DNA of 64,000 nucleotides from positions 62,001-126,000 of the forward strand of contig NZ_FOCV01000001.1 in the NCBI RefSeq assembly GCF_900110205.1, given 5' to 3'. Under the pieces are notes generated by a model. The model was not told the DNA's origin. It was given only the letters and a program-made list of their open reading frames with translations, and ran no database searches. Origin of the DNA: Rhizobium tibeticum (GTDB lineage: Bacteria > Pseudomonadota > Alphaproteobacteria > Rhizobiales > Rhizobiaceae). Made by a program: the position numbers and the translations under genes. Shown piece after piece: positions 1 through 9,820 of the stretch; within the stretch, counting starts at the first letter, position 1, and every line of letters starts with the position of its first letter.

Positions 1-2748
1 GCTGCGCGTCAGTCGGTGATGCGCACTACCGGTACGCAGCAGGCGCGCTTCTCTGGCCCGATCAGGGCGGCCGACGGCACGGAAGCCTTCGCGATCTTCT
101 TTCCTGTCTTCGTGAAGGAGAATGGGCAACGCCGGGTCTGGGGTACGGTCGAGGTCATGATCGACGCAGACATGTTCTATCAGAACACCGGCTTGCAGCC
201 AGCGCGCAACAGCGAGAATCAGGAGAAGTATCCGCACCTCGATCACCTCTCGATCGCGGTACGCGACCTCGCTACGGCGAACTCGGCCACGCCCTTCTTC
301 GGTGCGCAGGATCTGCACGAGAAGCAACCGATAACGCGAAAGATCGCCTTTGCCGGTGGGCGCTGGCAGATTGCTGCGGTCCCGAAGACCGGCTGGAATG
401 CGGTTCCCGAGAACCAGTCAACGCTTCGCCTGATCATCGCGGCCGCCGCCTGCATCATGATCATTCCGGTCTTCTTTGCGACCCTGCTACTTGGCGAGCG
501 CAACCGCAACATCGAGCAGCTCAAGGTGCGCGAGGCGACGCTGCTGAAGCTGTCGCAACGCCTCGATCTGGCATTGGAATCGTCGAACATCGGCATATGG
601 GAGTTGCATGATCACGGGCATACGCTGTTCTGGGATGCCCGCGCCGCAGCGCTCCACGGTAAACCCGCAGAAGACGGCAGTCATTCGCTGGAAGACTGGC
701 TTGCTGCGATCGTTCCCGAAGACCGGCCCATCGCGGAAGTCCACTTCTTCAATTATAACGTCGCCGGTTCCGCCTATGAAACACAATACCGCGTCGTGGC
801 CGAGGACGGCACTGTCCGACACCTGCGCTCCATCGGCTCCTTCTATACGGATGCGGCCGGCGACGACAAAACCATCGGCATCGTCTGGGACGTCACCGCC
901 GACGCGGAAGCGGCCGAGACCCTGCGCAAGGCAAAGGATGTCAGCGACATCAAGAATGCCGAACTGGAGATGGCGCTGGACGAACTGTCACGGCGCGAGG
1001 CCGAACTTTCCGAGCTCTCCGGCAAACTCGACCTGGCACTCGACTCTTATCAATGCGGCATCTGGGAAGCGACGCTCGGCGATGAGGGTTCCATTTGGGA
1101 CGATCGGATGCACGAGCTTTACGGGCTGAAGCCAAGGGCCGGCTTTATGACCGAACCGGTCTGGCTTTCCTGCATTTTGCCCGAAGACCGGGACCTTGCG
1201 CTCCAGAGTGCCCGTCATTTCAAGCAACTTGGTGACACTCATACGCTGATCTGTCGCGTTCCGACCGAGGACGGTTCGATGCGTTACGTACGCTCGACCG
1301 GCAAGGTTCACCAGACCCCGAGCGGTCACATGAAGATCATCGGCGTTGCTTTCGATATCACCGAAGATGCGCTGATGACGGCCCAACTCAAGGCGGCCAA
1401 GGACGAGGCGATCGCCAAGAACATCGAGCTCGAGATTGCCAAGAACCGCATCGAACACAACTCGCTGCACGACCCGCTAACGGCTCTCGCCAACCGCCGC
1501 CAACTTGATATCGCGCTTGAAAGGCTCACACTCGACGGCTGCAGCGAACGGCAGAAGTTCGCCATCCTCCACATCGACCTGGACAGGTTCAAGGAGATCA
1601 ACGACACGCTCGGCCACGCCGCCGGCGATGCGATGCTGATCCATGCGTCGCAGGTGTTGTCGCAAAATCTGCGCGGCGATGACCTCGTCGCGCGCATCGG
1701 CGGCGACGAGTTCGTGATCCTGGCACTCAATGCCAGTGATGCCGATATGTCCGCCCTTGCCGGCCGGATCATCGAACAGATGCGCCAGCCGATCGGCTTC
1801 GAAGGGTTCGCCTGCCGTTGCGGTGTCTCCATCGGCATCGCACTCGCCAATGGCGTGCGCGTCGATGCGCGCAAGGTGCTGATCAACGCCGACATCGCCC
1901 TTTATCGCGCCAAGAGCCAGGGGCGGAATCGCTACGAATTCTTCAATCACAACCTCCAGGCTGACATCATCAACAACAAGCGCCTAGCCGACGAGATCCT
2001 CACGGGTATCGAGAACGACGAATTTACCGCCTGGTATCAGCCGCAGTTCTCAGCGCGCACGATGAAACTGACCGGCATCGAAGCCCTGGTTCGCTGGCAT
2101 CATCCGTCCCGGGGACTTTTGACCCCGGACAAATTCCTGAAGATCGCCGACGAGATCAATGTGGTCCAAACCCTTGACCGTATCGTTCTCGACACCGCGC
2201 TGAAGGATAAGATGCGCTGGACAGCAAAGGGCATCGACGTTCCGAAGATCTCGGTCAACGTTTCGGCGCGACGGCTGCATGACGAGACACTGGCAGAGTC
2301 ACTGAGCGGCCTGCAGATTCGGCCCGGCGAACTGTCCTTCGAGCTGGTCGAGTCGATCTTTCTCGACGAAAGCGAGGATGTGGCTGCCCATAACCTCGAG
2401 CGGATCAAGGCACTTGGGATCGACATCGAGATCGACGATTTTGGAACTGGACACACATCGATTGTCAGCCTCCTCAAGCTGAAGCCGAAGCGGCTCAAGA
2501 TCGACCGGCAGTTGGTCCAGCCGATCATGAATTCGCCGCAGGAGCGCGCCCTTGTCAGCTCGATCATCGAGATCGCCCGCTCGCTCGGTGTCGAGACGGT
2601 AGCAGAAGGCGTCGAAACGACCGCTCACGCCACCCTCCTAAACGAACTCGGCTGCGACCTCCTGCAGGGCTACGCATTCTCCCGCCCGCTGTCCTTCGAG
2701 GACTTCACGCTGATGGCGACCGAAAGTTCCTGGCGCATCGCGTCCTGA
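1..2748 (+). CDS. PAS-GGDEF-EAL cyclic-di-GMP signalling protein (5' end outside window)
   Basis: Membrane-bound enzyme expected to make and/or break cyclic-di-GMP. The frame is open from base 1, so the true N-terminus lies upstream. Numbering from the ATG-like codon at base 16: residues 1-130 look like the end of an extracytoplasmic CHASE-type sensor, a membrane segment lies at about 138-160, then two PAS-type domains (about 180-310 and 335-460), a GGDEF domain with an intact GGDEF at 562-566, and an EAL domain with E-A-L at 689-691 plus DDFGTG, KID and QGY signatures. Both catalytic sites look intact, so a bifunctional or switchable enzyme is likely; which activity dominates cannot be read here. 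It is followed by 164 noncoding bases and aroC, with no operon sign. Confidence 0.9.
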   Translation, partial: AARQSVMRTTGTQQARFSGPIRAADGTEAFAIFFPVFVKENGQRRVWGTVEVMIDADMFYQNTGLQPARNSENQEKYPHLDHLSIAVRDLATANSATPFFGAQDLHEKQPITRKIAFAGGRWQIAAVPKTGWNAVPENQSTLRLIIAAAACIMIIPVFFATLLLGERNRNIEQLKVREATLLKLSQRLDLALESSNIGIWELHDHGHTLFWDARAAALHGKPAEDGSHSLEDWLAAIVPEDRPIAEVHFFNYNVAGSAYETQYRVVAEDGTVRHLRSIGSFYTDAAGDDKTIGIVWDVTADAEAAETLRKAKDVSDIKNAELEMALDELSRREAELSELSGKLDLALDSYQCGIWEATLGDEGSIWDDRMHELYGLKPRAGFMTEPVWLSCILPEDRDLALQSARHFKQLGDTHTLICRVPTEDGSMRYVRSTGKVHQTPSGHMKIIGVAFDITEDALMTAQLKAAKDEAIAKNIELEIAKNRIEHNSLHDPLTALANRRQLDIALERLTLDGCSERQKFAILHIDLDRFKEINDTLGHAAGDAMLIHASQVLSQNLRGDDLVARIGGDEFVILALNASDADMSALAGRIIEQMRQPIGFEGFACRCGVSIGIALANGVRVDARKVLINADIALYRAKSQGRNRYEFFNHNLQADIINNKRLADEILTGIENDEFTAWYQPQFSARTMKLTGIEALVRWHHPSRGLLTPDKFLKIADEINVVQTLDRIVLDTALKDKMRWTAKGIDVPKISVNVSARRLHDETLAESLSGLQIRPGELSFELVESIFLDESEDVAAHNLERIKALGIDIEIDDFGTGHTSIVSLLKLKPKRLKIDRQLVQPIMNSPQERALVSSIIEIARSLGVETVAEGVETTAHATLLNELGCDLLQGYAFSRPLSFEDFTLMATESSWRIAS

Positions 2749-2912
2749 AAACCATCGTTTACAATCTGCGGAAACACCATTTCCTTTCGTTGACGGTTTC
2801 GAGCAAAGAAAAGGCTTTTGTCGCCGCAGCTTTTTGGCCTATGAGTGTCGCGCATTTTTCAGATGAACGACGCTGCCGGTGACGACCGGTTGGCGCGATC
2901 CGGTCGGAACAC

Positions 2913-4010
2913 ATGTCGCATAACACATTCGGTCATCTTTTCCGCGTAACCACCTGGGGCGAGAGCCACGGGCCGGCGCTCGGCTGCGTCGTTGACGGCT
3001 GCCCTCCCGGCCTGCGCTTCAAGCTCGAGGACATTCAGGCCTGGCTCGACAAGCGAAAACCCGGCCAGTCGCGCTTTGTGACGCAGCGACGCGAGGCCGA
3101 TCTGGTCAAGGTGCTGTCGGGCGTGATGCTGGATGCCGACGGCGAGACGATGATTACGACCGGCACGCCGATCTCGATGATGATAGAGAATACCGACCAG
3201 CGCTCCAAGGATTACGGCGAAATCGCGCGGCAGTACCGGCCGGGCCATGCCGACTACACCTATGATGTAAAGTACGGCATCCGCGACTACCGCGGCGGCG
3301 GCCGTTCATCAGCCCGCGAAACCGCTGCGCGTGTGGCAGCTGGCGGCATTGCCCGTCTTGTCGCGCCCGGCGTCAAGGTACGTGGCGCGCTGGTACAGAT
3401 CGGCAAGCACAAGATCAATCGCCACAACTGGGATTGGGATCAGGTCGACCAGAATCCGTTCTTTGCACCCGATGCGGAGATCGTTCCGGTCTGGGAAGAC
3501 TATCTCGACGGCATTCGCAAGAACGGCTCCTCGATCGGCGCCGTTGTCGAGGTCGTGGCCGAAGGCGTACCGGCAGGTCTGGGTGCGCCGATCTATGGCA
3601 AGCTCGACCAGGATATTGCCTCGCTGCTGATGTCGGTCAACGCCGTCAAGGGCGTCGAAATCGGCAACGGTTTCGAAGCCGCCGAGATCACCGGCGAGGA
3701 AAACGCCGATGAGATGCGGATGGGCAATGACGGCAAGCCGTTGTTTCTGTCGAACAAGGCCGGCGGCATCCTCGGCGGCATCTCCACAGGACAGCCGGTC
3801 ATCGCGCGTTTCGCCATCAAGCCCACCTCATCGATCCTGACCGAACGCCAATCGATCGATGCCGACGGCAAAAATGTCGACATTCGCACCAAGGGGCGGC
3901 ACGATCCATGCGTCGGCATCCGCGCCGTGCCGATCGGCGAGGCGATGGTCGCCTGCGCCCTTGCCGACCACTATCTGCGTGACCGTGGCCAGACCGGCCG
4001 GCTGAAATAG
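2913..4010 (+). CDS. aroC: chorismate synthase
   Basis: Converts 5-enolpyruvylshikimate-3-phosphate to chorismate, the last common step of aromatic amino acid, folate and ubiquinone precursor synthesis; the family needs reduced FMN. The 365-residue length is typical. Family signatures include the N-terminal TTWGESHG, the [12 protein letters not shown] stretch near residue 130 and the [17 protein letters not shown] segment near the C-terminus. The downstream ribBX starts 10 bases after the stop, so the two are probably co-transcribed; coupling a flavin-synthesis gene to a flavin-dependent enzyme is suggestive. The ATG at 2913 has only a weak upstream purine stretch. Confidence 0.96.
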   Translation: MSHNTFGHLFRVTTWGESHGPALGCVVDGCPPGLRFKLEDIQAWLDKRKPGQSRFVTQRREADLVKVLSGVMLDADGETMITTGTPISMMIENTDQRSKDYGEIARQYRPGHADYTYDVKYGIRDYRGGGRSSARETAARVAAGGIARLVAPGVKVRGALVQIGKHKINRHNWDWDQVDQNPFFAPDAEIVPVWEDYLDGIRKNGSSIGAVVEVVAEGVPAGLGAPIYGKLDQDIASLLMSVNAVKGVEIGNGFEAAEITGEENADEMRMGNDGKPLFLSNKAGGILGGISTGQPVIARFAIKPTSSILTERQSIDADGKNVDIRTKGRHDPCVGIRAVPIGEAMVACALADHYLRDRGQTGRLK

Positions 4011-4020
4011 GAACACTGAC

Positions 4021-5124
4021 ATGCCTTACGATCAGAAGCGCGTCGTCGATGCGATCCGAGCCTTCGAGGCCGGCGAAATCGTCGTGGTGATGGATGACAA
4101 CGACCGCGAGAACGAAGGCGACCTGATCGTTGCGGCTGTCCACTGCACCGCGGAGAAGATGGCCTTCATCGTTCGCCACACCTCCGGCATCGTCTGCACG
4201 CCGATGCCGAAGGAAGAAGCCCGCCGGCTCAACCTTAATGCGATGGTTGCTGAAAACGACTCGGCTCACACGACGGCCTTCACCGTTTCGGTCGATTTCA
4301 AGCACGGCACGACGACGGGCATTTCCGCCGATGACCGGACGCTGACCGTTCGCAACCTGGCCAACCCTAATGTCGGCGCCCACGACTTCGTGCGTCCGGG
4401 CCACATCTTTCCGCTTGTCGCACGCGAAGGCGGCGTGCTCATGCGCTCGGGCCACACCGAAGCCGCCGTCGATCTCTGCAAGCTTGCCGGGCTTCCGCCG
4501 ATCGGCGTGATCTGCGAGCTCGTCAATGATGACGGCACGGTCACGCGCGGACCGCAGGTGGTCGAATTCGCGGAGACGAACGGCTTGAAGCTCGTGTCGG
4601 TGGCCGATCTAATTGCCTATCGCCAGCGCAAGGAAACACTGATCGAACTTGGTCAGAGCTTCGATATCGAAACGCCCTTCGGCAAGGCCAAGGCACGTAC
4701 CTATTCGCTTCCCTGGGATACGATGCAGCATCTCGCCGTCGTTTTCGGCGACATTCGCGACGGCATCGACATTCCGGTTCGCCTGCATCCGGAGAACGTC
4801 GCCGAGGACCTTTTCGGCAAGCGCCGTCCAGTCGACAACTACATGAAGAAGATCGCCGACGAAGGCCGTGGGATCATCGTCTACCTGCGCGAAGGATCTG
4901 TCGGCGTCGGTCATTCCGATAGCGGCCGCAAGTCGCGCAGCCAGGGCCGGGAAGCACATGTCGAGGCAAAGATCCGTGACAGCGAATGGCTGGAAATCGG
5001 TCTCGGCGCCCAGATCCTCAAGGACCTCGGCGTCTCCTCGATCCGGCTGCTGACCAGCCGCGAGCGCCACTATGTCGGCCTCGAAGGCTTCGGCATCAAG
5101 ATCACCAAGACCGAGATCTATTAA
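4021..5124 (+). CDS. ribB: 3,4-dihydroxy-2-butanone-4-phosphate synthase with degenerate GTP cyclohydrolase II-like domain (RibBX type)
   Basis: Makes the four-carbon unit of riboflavin from ribulose 5-phosphate. Residues 1-200 form a complete RibB domain, with the acidic [10 protein letters not shown] metal/substrate loop at 25-34 and the [11 protein letters not shown] segment near 140. Residues 205-367 align with GTP cyclohydrolase II ([31 protein letters not shown]), but the three zinc-binding cysteines are absent: the segment that should carry them reads [10 protein letters not shown]. From family knowledge this matches the RibBX variant described in Proteobacteria, in which the second domain lacks cyclohydrolase activity. 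A separate RibA would then be needed elsewhere. ATG 4021 is preceded by AGGAAC. The stop overlaps the convergent downstream gene. Confidence 0.92.
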   Translation: MPYDQKRVVDAIRAFEAGEIVVVMDDNDRENEGDLIVAAVHCTAEKMAFIVRHTSGIVCTPMPKEEARRLNLNAMVAENDSAHTTAFTVSVDFKHGTTTGISADDRTLTVRNLANPNVGAHDFVRPGHIFPLVAREGGVLMRSGHTEAAVDLCKLAGLPPIGVICELVNDDGTVTRGPQVVEFAETNGLKLVSVADLIAYRQRKETLIELGQSFDIETPFGKAKARTYSLPWDTMQHLAVVFGDIRDGIDIPVRLHPENVAEDLFGKRRPVDNYMKKIADEGRGIIVYLREGSVGVGHSDSGRKSRSQGREAHVEAKIRDSEWLEIGLGAQILKDLGVSSIRLLTSRERHYVGLEGFGIKITKTEIY

Positions 5125-6311
5125 GCCCGCCAACCGTCGAGATAATTGATCTTCTCGAGGCCGGAGAAGCGCGCGAGGCGCTGCAGCTCTGCGTCGAGCC
5201 GGTCCTGCCGCCCGGTCGATGCGCGCACTCCAGGCTCCAGCCATAAACGCTTGACGTCAAGGTTTCCGTTTTTGCGGTCGGCTTTCATGTCGATGCGCCC
5301 GATCAGCTTGTCGCCTTCAAGGAGCGGAAAGACGTAATAGCCGTATTCACGCTTCGGCTCAGGCACGAAAACCTCGATGCGATAGAAGAAGCCGAAGAGG
5401 CGTTCGGTGCGATTGCGGTCGCGGATCATCGGATCGAAGGGGCTGAGCACGCGAACCCGCGGCGGGGCCTCCGGAAAGTCCGAAAGGCTCGCGAGCAAAT
5501 CGGGGAACGCCCAGGACGCCCGCGGCTTGCCGCCGAGCGCCGGTTCGATCAGTACCTCGGTGAGGTCGCCGCGATGCGCGTTCACCCAGGCTTTCGCTTC
5601 GTCGGGCGATAGCAGATCCCAGAAGGCAGCAATCTCGCCGTGCGTGGCAAAGCCCAGTCGCGTCAGCGCGCTGCGGCACGCCCAGTCGACAAATTCTTCG
5701 TGGCTGACCTCGGGTTCGTGAAATTCGACAGGAATGACGCGTTCGACGAGATCGTAGATCTTCTGGAAATTGGAGCGTCCGGCGATGGCGAACTTGCCGG
5801 TTCGCCAGAAATATTCCAGCGCCGTCTTGTTCGGATGCCAGTTCCACCAGCCGCCGGAGGCGTGCCCATCGGCCTTGATCTCGCGGGCCATGATCGCGCC
5901 GTCACGAACGACCCGCTCATACGTCTCATCGAAGGCGTGCTCGAAGCCCTCACCTCGCCATTTGCGCCAACGCTCGATAATCACCTCTTCCTCGTGGCGG
6001 AACTTGTGCTTCCAATAGCGGAAGAAGGCGCTCGGCAGGATCGAGGCATCATGCGTCCAGTGTTCGAAGAGCGAGCCCTCCTTCTCCAGCAGTGCCGTCA
6101 GGTGCTCGCGCTTATAGGTCTGGTTGCGGGAAAACAGGATCTGGTGGTGCGCCCGCTCCACCGTCTGGATGCTGTCGACCTGGACAAAGCCGAGATCGTG
6201 GATGAGCTGCAGCAGTCCGGCCTTCGTCAGCGCCTTGTTCGGCGGCGCGCTTAGACCCTGCTTGGCGAGAAATATGCGGCGGGCATCGGAATTCGAAATG
6301 AGATTCGTCAT
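5121..6311 (-). CDS. winged-helix DNA glycosylase, YcaQ/AlkX-AlkZ family
   Basis: Predicted DNA repair glycosylase of the HTH_42 superfamily, whose members unhook interstrand crosslinks or remove bulky alkyl adducts. The 396-residue protein has the family start (DARRIFLAKQGL) and a Q-V-D triad at residues 44-46, matching the Q-hydrophobic-D catalytic motif reported for E. coli YcaQ-type enzymes rather than the QxQ of AlkZ. Aromatic-rich segments such as GWWNWHPNKTALEYFW and the terminal GVRAST region also fit the family. It is monocistronic, ends inside the ribBX stop codon, and is divergent from bioMNY. Substrate is unknown. Confidence 0.85.
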   Translation of the reverse strand: MTNLISNSDARRIFLAKQGLSAPPNKALTKAGLLQLIHDLGFVQVDSIQTVERAHHQILFSRNQTYKREHLTALLEKEGSLFEHWTHDASILPSAFFRYWKHKFRHEEEVIIERWRKWRGEGFEHAFDETYERVVRDGAIMAREIKADGHASGGWWNWHPNKTALEYFWRTGKFAIAGRSNFQKIYDLVERVIPVEFHEPEVSHEEFVDWACRSALTRLGFATHGEIAAFWDLLSPDEAKAWVNAHRGDLTEVLIEPALGGKPRASWAFPDLLASLSDFPEAPPRVRVLSPFDPMIRDRNRTERLFGFFYRIEVFVPEPKREYGYYVFPLLEGDKLIGRIDMKADRKNGNLDVKRLWLEPGVRASTGRQDRLDAELQRLARFSGLEKINYLDGWRA

Positions 6312-6459
6312 GTGCGCATCATAGGACGGAAAATGTTCCTAGCCACCCGGTAAGTTTGCGCGAGCAGTCGGGAAGAGCAAGCGGCATTCATTGCGAGATT
6401 TTGAGCTTTCAAAGCGCGAAATTCATTATAGAACGGCCTCTTAATTCACGAGGGACCAA

Positions 6460-7134
6460 GTGGATATCCGTTTCGAAGGCGCAGGGGTTAACTATGGTGC
6501 GCGCGTCGCCCTGGCGCCGGTGACGCTCCAGCTCACAGAAAAGCGCGTCGGCATCATCGGCCTGAACGGCTCGGGCAAGACGACCTTTGCGCGTCTGATC
6601 AACGGCCTGACCAAGCCGAGTGTCGGACGCGTCGTCGTCAACGGCCGTGACACAGCCAACGCGATGGCGGTCCTTACCGATGTCGGCTTCATCTTCCAGT
6701 CGCCGCAAAACCAGATCATCCTGCCTATCGTGCGTGACGACATTGCCTTCGGACTGAAGAGCCGCGGCTACAAGCCGGCAGAAATCACCGCGAAGGTGGA
6801 GGCAGTCCTAGAGCGCTTTGGCGCCGCCCATCTCGCCGACCGCCGGGCCCACGAGCTTTCCGGCGGGGAGCTTCAACTTGCGGCACTGTGCTCGGTGCTG
6901 GCCACCGGACCCGACATTCTTATCCTGGATGAGCCGACCAACCAGCTGGACCTCAAGAACCGCGGCCTCGTGCAAAAACTGGTTGAAAGCCTTCCTGAAA
7001 GCGCAATCGTCATCAGTCACGATCTGGAATTGGTTGCGGATTACGAACGCGTGCTGGTTTTCCATGAGGGCAGCCTTGTTGCCGACGCAGCTGCCGCAGA
7101 AGCGATCCGCCGCTACAAGGAGATCGCCAGCTGA
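6460..7134 (+). CDS. bioM: biotin ECF transporter ATPase subunit BioM
   Basis: Energy-coupling ATPase of the biotin uptake system, acting on the inner face of the membrane with BioN and BioY. The 224-residue ABC ATPase shows Walker A (GLNGSGKTT, about residues 33-41), the Q-loop (FQSPQNQI), the ABC signature LSGGE, Walker B LILDEPTNQLD and the switch histidine in SHD. The start is GTG; upstream GAGGGA at 6450-6455 is a good ribosome site. The last base of the TGA stop is shared with the bioN start, indicating translational coupling. A weak BioR-like sequence sits about 30 bases upstream but is too degenerate to call. Confidence 0.93.
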   Translation: MDIRFEGAGVNYGARVALAPVTLQLTEKRVGIIGLNGSGKTTFARLINGLTKPSVGRVVVNGRDTANAMAVLTDVGFIFQSPQNQIILPIVRDDIAFGLKSRGYKPAEITAKVEAVLERFGAAHLADRRAHELSGGELQLAALCSVLATGPDILILDEPTNQLDLKNRGLVQKLVESLPESAIVISHDLELVADYERVLVFHEGSLVADAAAAEAIRRYKEIAS

Positions 7135-7754
7135 TGAAGTCGCTTTTCGTCGAAGGCAATAGCGCCATGCACCGCCTGTCGGCTCGCGCCAAGCTGCTTG
7201 CGCTCGCCACTCTCGGCGTCATGCTGTTCGTTTCGGCGAACCTTCTGCTGCTTGCTATGGCCGTCGTCGTAGCGGCCACGATCTACTTCTGCATCGGCCT
7301 CCCGGCGCGGTCAGCGCTTGCGCGGCTAAAGCCGATATTCCTGACCATCCTCGTCGTTGCGCTGTTCAGTCTTGCCTTCAATCCCTGGCCTGTTGCCGTC
7401 GTCGCGTTGCTGCGGCTGACCGCATTGATGCTGTTTGCCGCCACGGTCACGGCGACGACGACGATCGCGCAATTCATCGACGAGATTACGCAGCTCGCTC
7501 GACCATTACAGAGCATCGGCTTGGTGCAGGCCGATGACGTCGGGCTCGCTGTCGGGCTCGTCGTCCGCTTTGTTCCAGAGATTCTCGGCCGTTACCAGGC
7601 TATCCGCGAAGCGCACGAAGCGCGCGGCCTCAAGGCGCGGCCGACAACAGTGCTCGTGCCGCTGATCATCCTGACGCTGAGGGATGCGGATAACATTGCA
7701 GCGGCGATTGACGCGCGCGGCGTTCGGCGGCATGTCAATTTGAGAACTCGCTAA
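7134..7754 (+). CDS. bioN: biotin ECF transporter transmembrane subunit BioN
   Basis: Membrane (T) component that couples ATP hydrolysis by BioM to the biotin-binding BioY. The 206 residues hold several hydrophobic segments (about 20-60, 65-105), and near residue 157 comes the family's cytoplasmic coupling region with the AxxARG-like sequence REAHEARGLKARP, followed by AAAIDARGVRR. It overlaps bioM by one base (TGATG) and is followed by bioY after 12 bases, so the three genes form one operon. The N-terminal extension ending in HRLSARAKLLAL is normal for CbiQ-type proteins. Confidence 0.92.
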   Translation: MKSLFVEGNSAMHRLSARAKLLALATLGVMLFVSANLLLLAMAVVVAATIYFCIGLPARSALARLKPIFLTILVVALFSLAFNPWPVAVVALLRLTALMLFAATVTATTTIAQFIDEITQLARPLQSIGLVQADDVGLAVGLVVRFVPEILGRYQAIREAHEARGLKARPTTVLVPLIILTLRDADNIAAAIDARGVRRHVNLRTR

Positions 7755-7766
7755 CAGGAGCCCTGC

Positions 7767-8330
7767 ATGAACACCCGCGACCTCGTTCTCTCCGCCCTCT
7801 TTGCGGCAATCATCGTCGCGCTCGGTATTCTTCCGCCGATCACACTCGGCTTCATTCCGGTGCCGATCACGGCGCAATCGCTTGGCGTGATGATGGCAGG
7901 CGTCGTGCTCGGCGCACGCCGCGGCACGATCGCTGTCCTGATCGTGCTGGTGCTTGTCGCGATCGGCCTTCCGGTCCTGTCCGGCGGCCGCGGCGGGCTT
8001 GCCGCCTTCGCCGCACCGACGACCGGCTTCCTCATCGGCTGGGTGTTTGCCGCTTTCGTCACCGGCTATCTCAGCGAGCGGCTGGTCAAGTCCGAACAGT
8101 CAGCGCTGGTGCAAACAGTCGGCTTTTTCTTTGCGGCGATGATCGGCGGAATCGTGGTTCTCTACGCCTTCGGCATCGTCTATTTGGCGGTCGCCGCCCA
8201 GCTTGGCCTCTCCAAGGCCTTCCTTGGCTCGATGGCGTTTATCCCGGGCGATGTCATCAAGGCGTTTGTCGCAGCACTCGTCGGCCGCGCGGTGATGGTC
8301 GGCTATCCGCTGCTGCCGGTGCGCAGCTAG
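7767..8330 (+). CDS. bioY: biotin transporter substrate-binding subunit BioY
   Basis: Biotin-specific S component of the ECF transporter, an integral membrane protein of about 187 residues with six hydrophobic stretches. Family signatures visible are FIPVPITAQSLGVMMAG near residues 30-47, the glycine-rich loop SGGRGGLAAFAAPTTGFLIGW and the C-terminal FIPGDVIKAFVAA. AGGAG lies just upstream of ATG 7767. Together with bioM and bioN it should confer high-affinity biotin uptake. The TAG stop shares CTAG with the stop of the convergent thioesterase gene. Confidence 0.95.
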   Translation: MNTRDLVLSALFAAIIVALGILPPITLGFIPVPITAQSLGVMMAGVVLGARRGTIAVLIVLVLVAIGLPVLSGGRGGLAAFAAPTTGFLIGWVFAAFVTGYLSERLVKSEQSALVQTVGFFFAAMIGGIVVLYAFGIVYLAVAAQLGLSKAFLGSMAFIPGDVIKAFVAALVGRAVMVGYPLLPVRS

Positions 8331-8722
8331 TCGACAAAGCCATAAAGCCAGTCGCGCGTGTCTTCGGGAAGCGGGACTGGCGAACGATCGTCGCGCGAGC
8401 GCGCCTGCCAGATGATCTCGACCTCGGCAGAGCGCTCATCGCCAATGTCGGCCGCAATCATGAAGCCAACCGAACGCACGCCGATCTTGTCGACCGACGC
8501 AGTGAACACCACTCTCTCATCGTAATGCAGCGGCCGATGCAGGATGCAGGTCAGCTTGCTGGCGATATAAAGCGGCTCATCCTCGAGCTGCGGCCTCGAC
8601 GACCAGAAGGTTGCCAGCACCGACTCGGCATAGGAAATATAGGAACCCAAAAATACCTGGCCGTTCATGTCGACGTCGCGGAACGGCACATTCATTTCAA
8701 CGGTGCGCGTGACCTCGTTCAT
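8327..8722 (-). CDS. hotdog-fold acyl-CoA thioesterase (YbgC/4HBT type)
   Basis: Probable acyl-CoA thioesterase. The 130-residue product has the hotdog-family N-terminal signature PFRDVDMNGQVFLGSY, in which the aspartate in RDVDMNG occupies the usual catalytic position, and the middle segment RPLHYDERVVFTASV. The substrate is unknown. Two starts compete: ATG at 8722 used here, or a TTG at 8737 that has the better ribosome site (GGAGAGGGG) and adds five residues. It overlaps the bioY stop by four bases on the opposite strand. Confidence 0.8.
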   Translation of the reverse strand: MNEVTRTVEMNVPFRDVDMNGQVFLGSYISYAESVLATFWSSRPQLEDEPLYIASKLTCILHRPLHYDERVVFTASVDKIGVRSVGFMIAADIGDERSAEVEIIWQARSRDDRSPVPLPEDTRDWLYGFVD

Positions 8723-8882
8723 TGATCTTTCTGCCAATTTTCCCCTCTCCAGACACTAGCCGCGAGGTCGGCCGAAGTAAACGGCGGACTGACGCGGTGG
8801 TAGCGGCGCCCGCTTGTTGAAATCGCAGTGTCGAGCCCCATCTGCTGTGGATCATGACGGGACGGAACGATAGAGTGATCCC

Positions 8883-9818
8883 ATGAGCACCCGCCTTTAC
8901 GAGCACCCGATCTTCCTGGAACACGTAACGCCCGCCGGCCATCCCGAACGGTCCGACCGCCTGCGGGCAATCAACGTGGCTCTGGAGCATCCGAATTTCG
9001 CATCGCTCGACCGCAAGCGTGCGCCGCAGGCCGCAGAGGAGGCCGTTCTGCTCGCCCATCCGGAAGAGCACCTGCTTTCGGTCATGCGCCAGGTGCCGCA
9101 AGAGGATGGCGAGATCAATCAGCTCGAAGCCGACACCTATGCGAGCCAGAAGAGTCTGGAAGCGGCGCTGACGGCAATCGGCGGCGCCATGGCAGCTGTC
9201 GACGACGTCTTCACCGGCAAGGCGGACAACGTCTTCGTCGCCTCGCGTCCGCCCGGCCACCATGCCGAAAAATCGACGGCGATGGGGTTCTGCTTCTTCA
9301 ACAATGCCGCCATTGCGGCCCGTCATGCGCAGAAGGTGCACGGCGCCGAACGCGTGGCGATCGTCGACTGGGACGTGCATCACGGCAACGGCACCCAGGA
9401 CATCTTCTGGGACGATCCCTCGGTGCTGTTCTGCTCGACGCACCAGATGCCGCTTTATCCCGGCAGCGGGGCGAAGGATGAAAGCGGCAAGCACGGCACG
9501 ATTGTCAACGCTCCATTGTCTCCGAATGTCGGCAGTGATCATTTCCGCGAAGCATTCAAATCGCGCGTGCTGCCGGCGCTGTTCGATTTCCGGCCGGACT
9601 TGATCATCATCTCCGCCGGCTTCGACGCCCATCACCGCGATCCGCTGGCGCAGATCAATCTGGTCGGCGAGGATTTCGACTGGGCGACCGGGCGCTTGCT
9701 CGAGGTGGCTGACAAAAGTGCCGCAAACCGGGTCGTCAGCCTGCTGGAAGGCGGATATGATCTCGAAGGCCTCGCCGAATCGGCCGGCTTGCATATTCTT
9801 AGAATGATGAAGGGTTGA
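8883..9818 (+). CDS. histone-deacetylase-family amidohydrolase
   Basis: Zinc-dependent deacetylase of the HDAC / acetoin-utilisation / acetylpolyamine amidohydrolase superfamily. In the 311-residue protein the catalytic tandem histidines are H126-H127 in RPPGHHAEK; zinc ligands are D164 and H166 in [10 protein letters not shown] and the aspartate of [12 protein letters not shown]; the C-terminal [13 protein letters not shown] carries the transition-state glycine/tyrosine region. All catalytic residues are present. The bacterial substrate is not inferable: acetylated polyamine, protein lysine and small-molecule amides are all possible. The stop lies two bases before the xseB ATG, so they form an operon. 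Confidence 0.9.
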   Translation: MSTRLYEHPIFLEHVTPAGHPERSDRLRAINVALEHPNFASLDRKRAPQAAEEAVLLAHPEEHLLSVMRQVPQEDGEINQLEADTYASQKSLEAALTAIGGAMAAVDDVFTGKADNVFVASRPPGHHAEKSTAMGFCFFNNAAIAARHAQKVHGAERVAIVDWDVHHGNGTQDIFWDDPSVLFCSTHQMPLYPGSGAKDESGKHGTIVNAPLSPNVGSDHFREAFKSRVLPALFDFRPDLIIISAGFDAHHRDPLAQINLVGEDFDWATGRLLEVADKSAANRVVSLLEGGYDLEGLAESAGLHILRMMKG

Positions 9819-9820
9819 GT

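Noticed and set aside
4011..4020. FMN riboswitch before ribBX
   Set aside because: Only 10 bases separate aroC and ribBX; no room and no RFN-like sequence upstream of aroC either.
6426..6435. TTATAGAACG upstream of bioM as a BioR operator
   Set aside because: Only 7 of 10 positions match the TTATAGATAA form and one half of the palindrome is lost.
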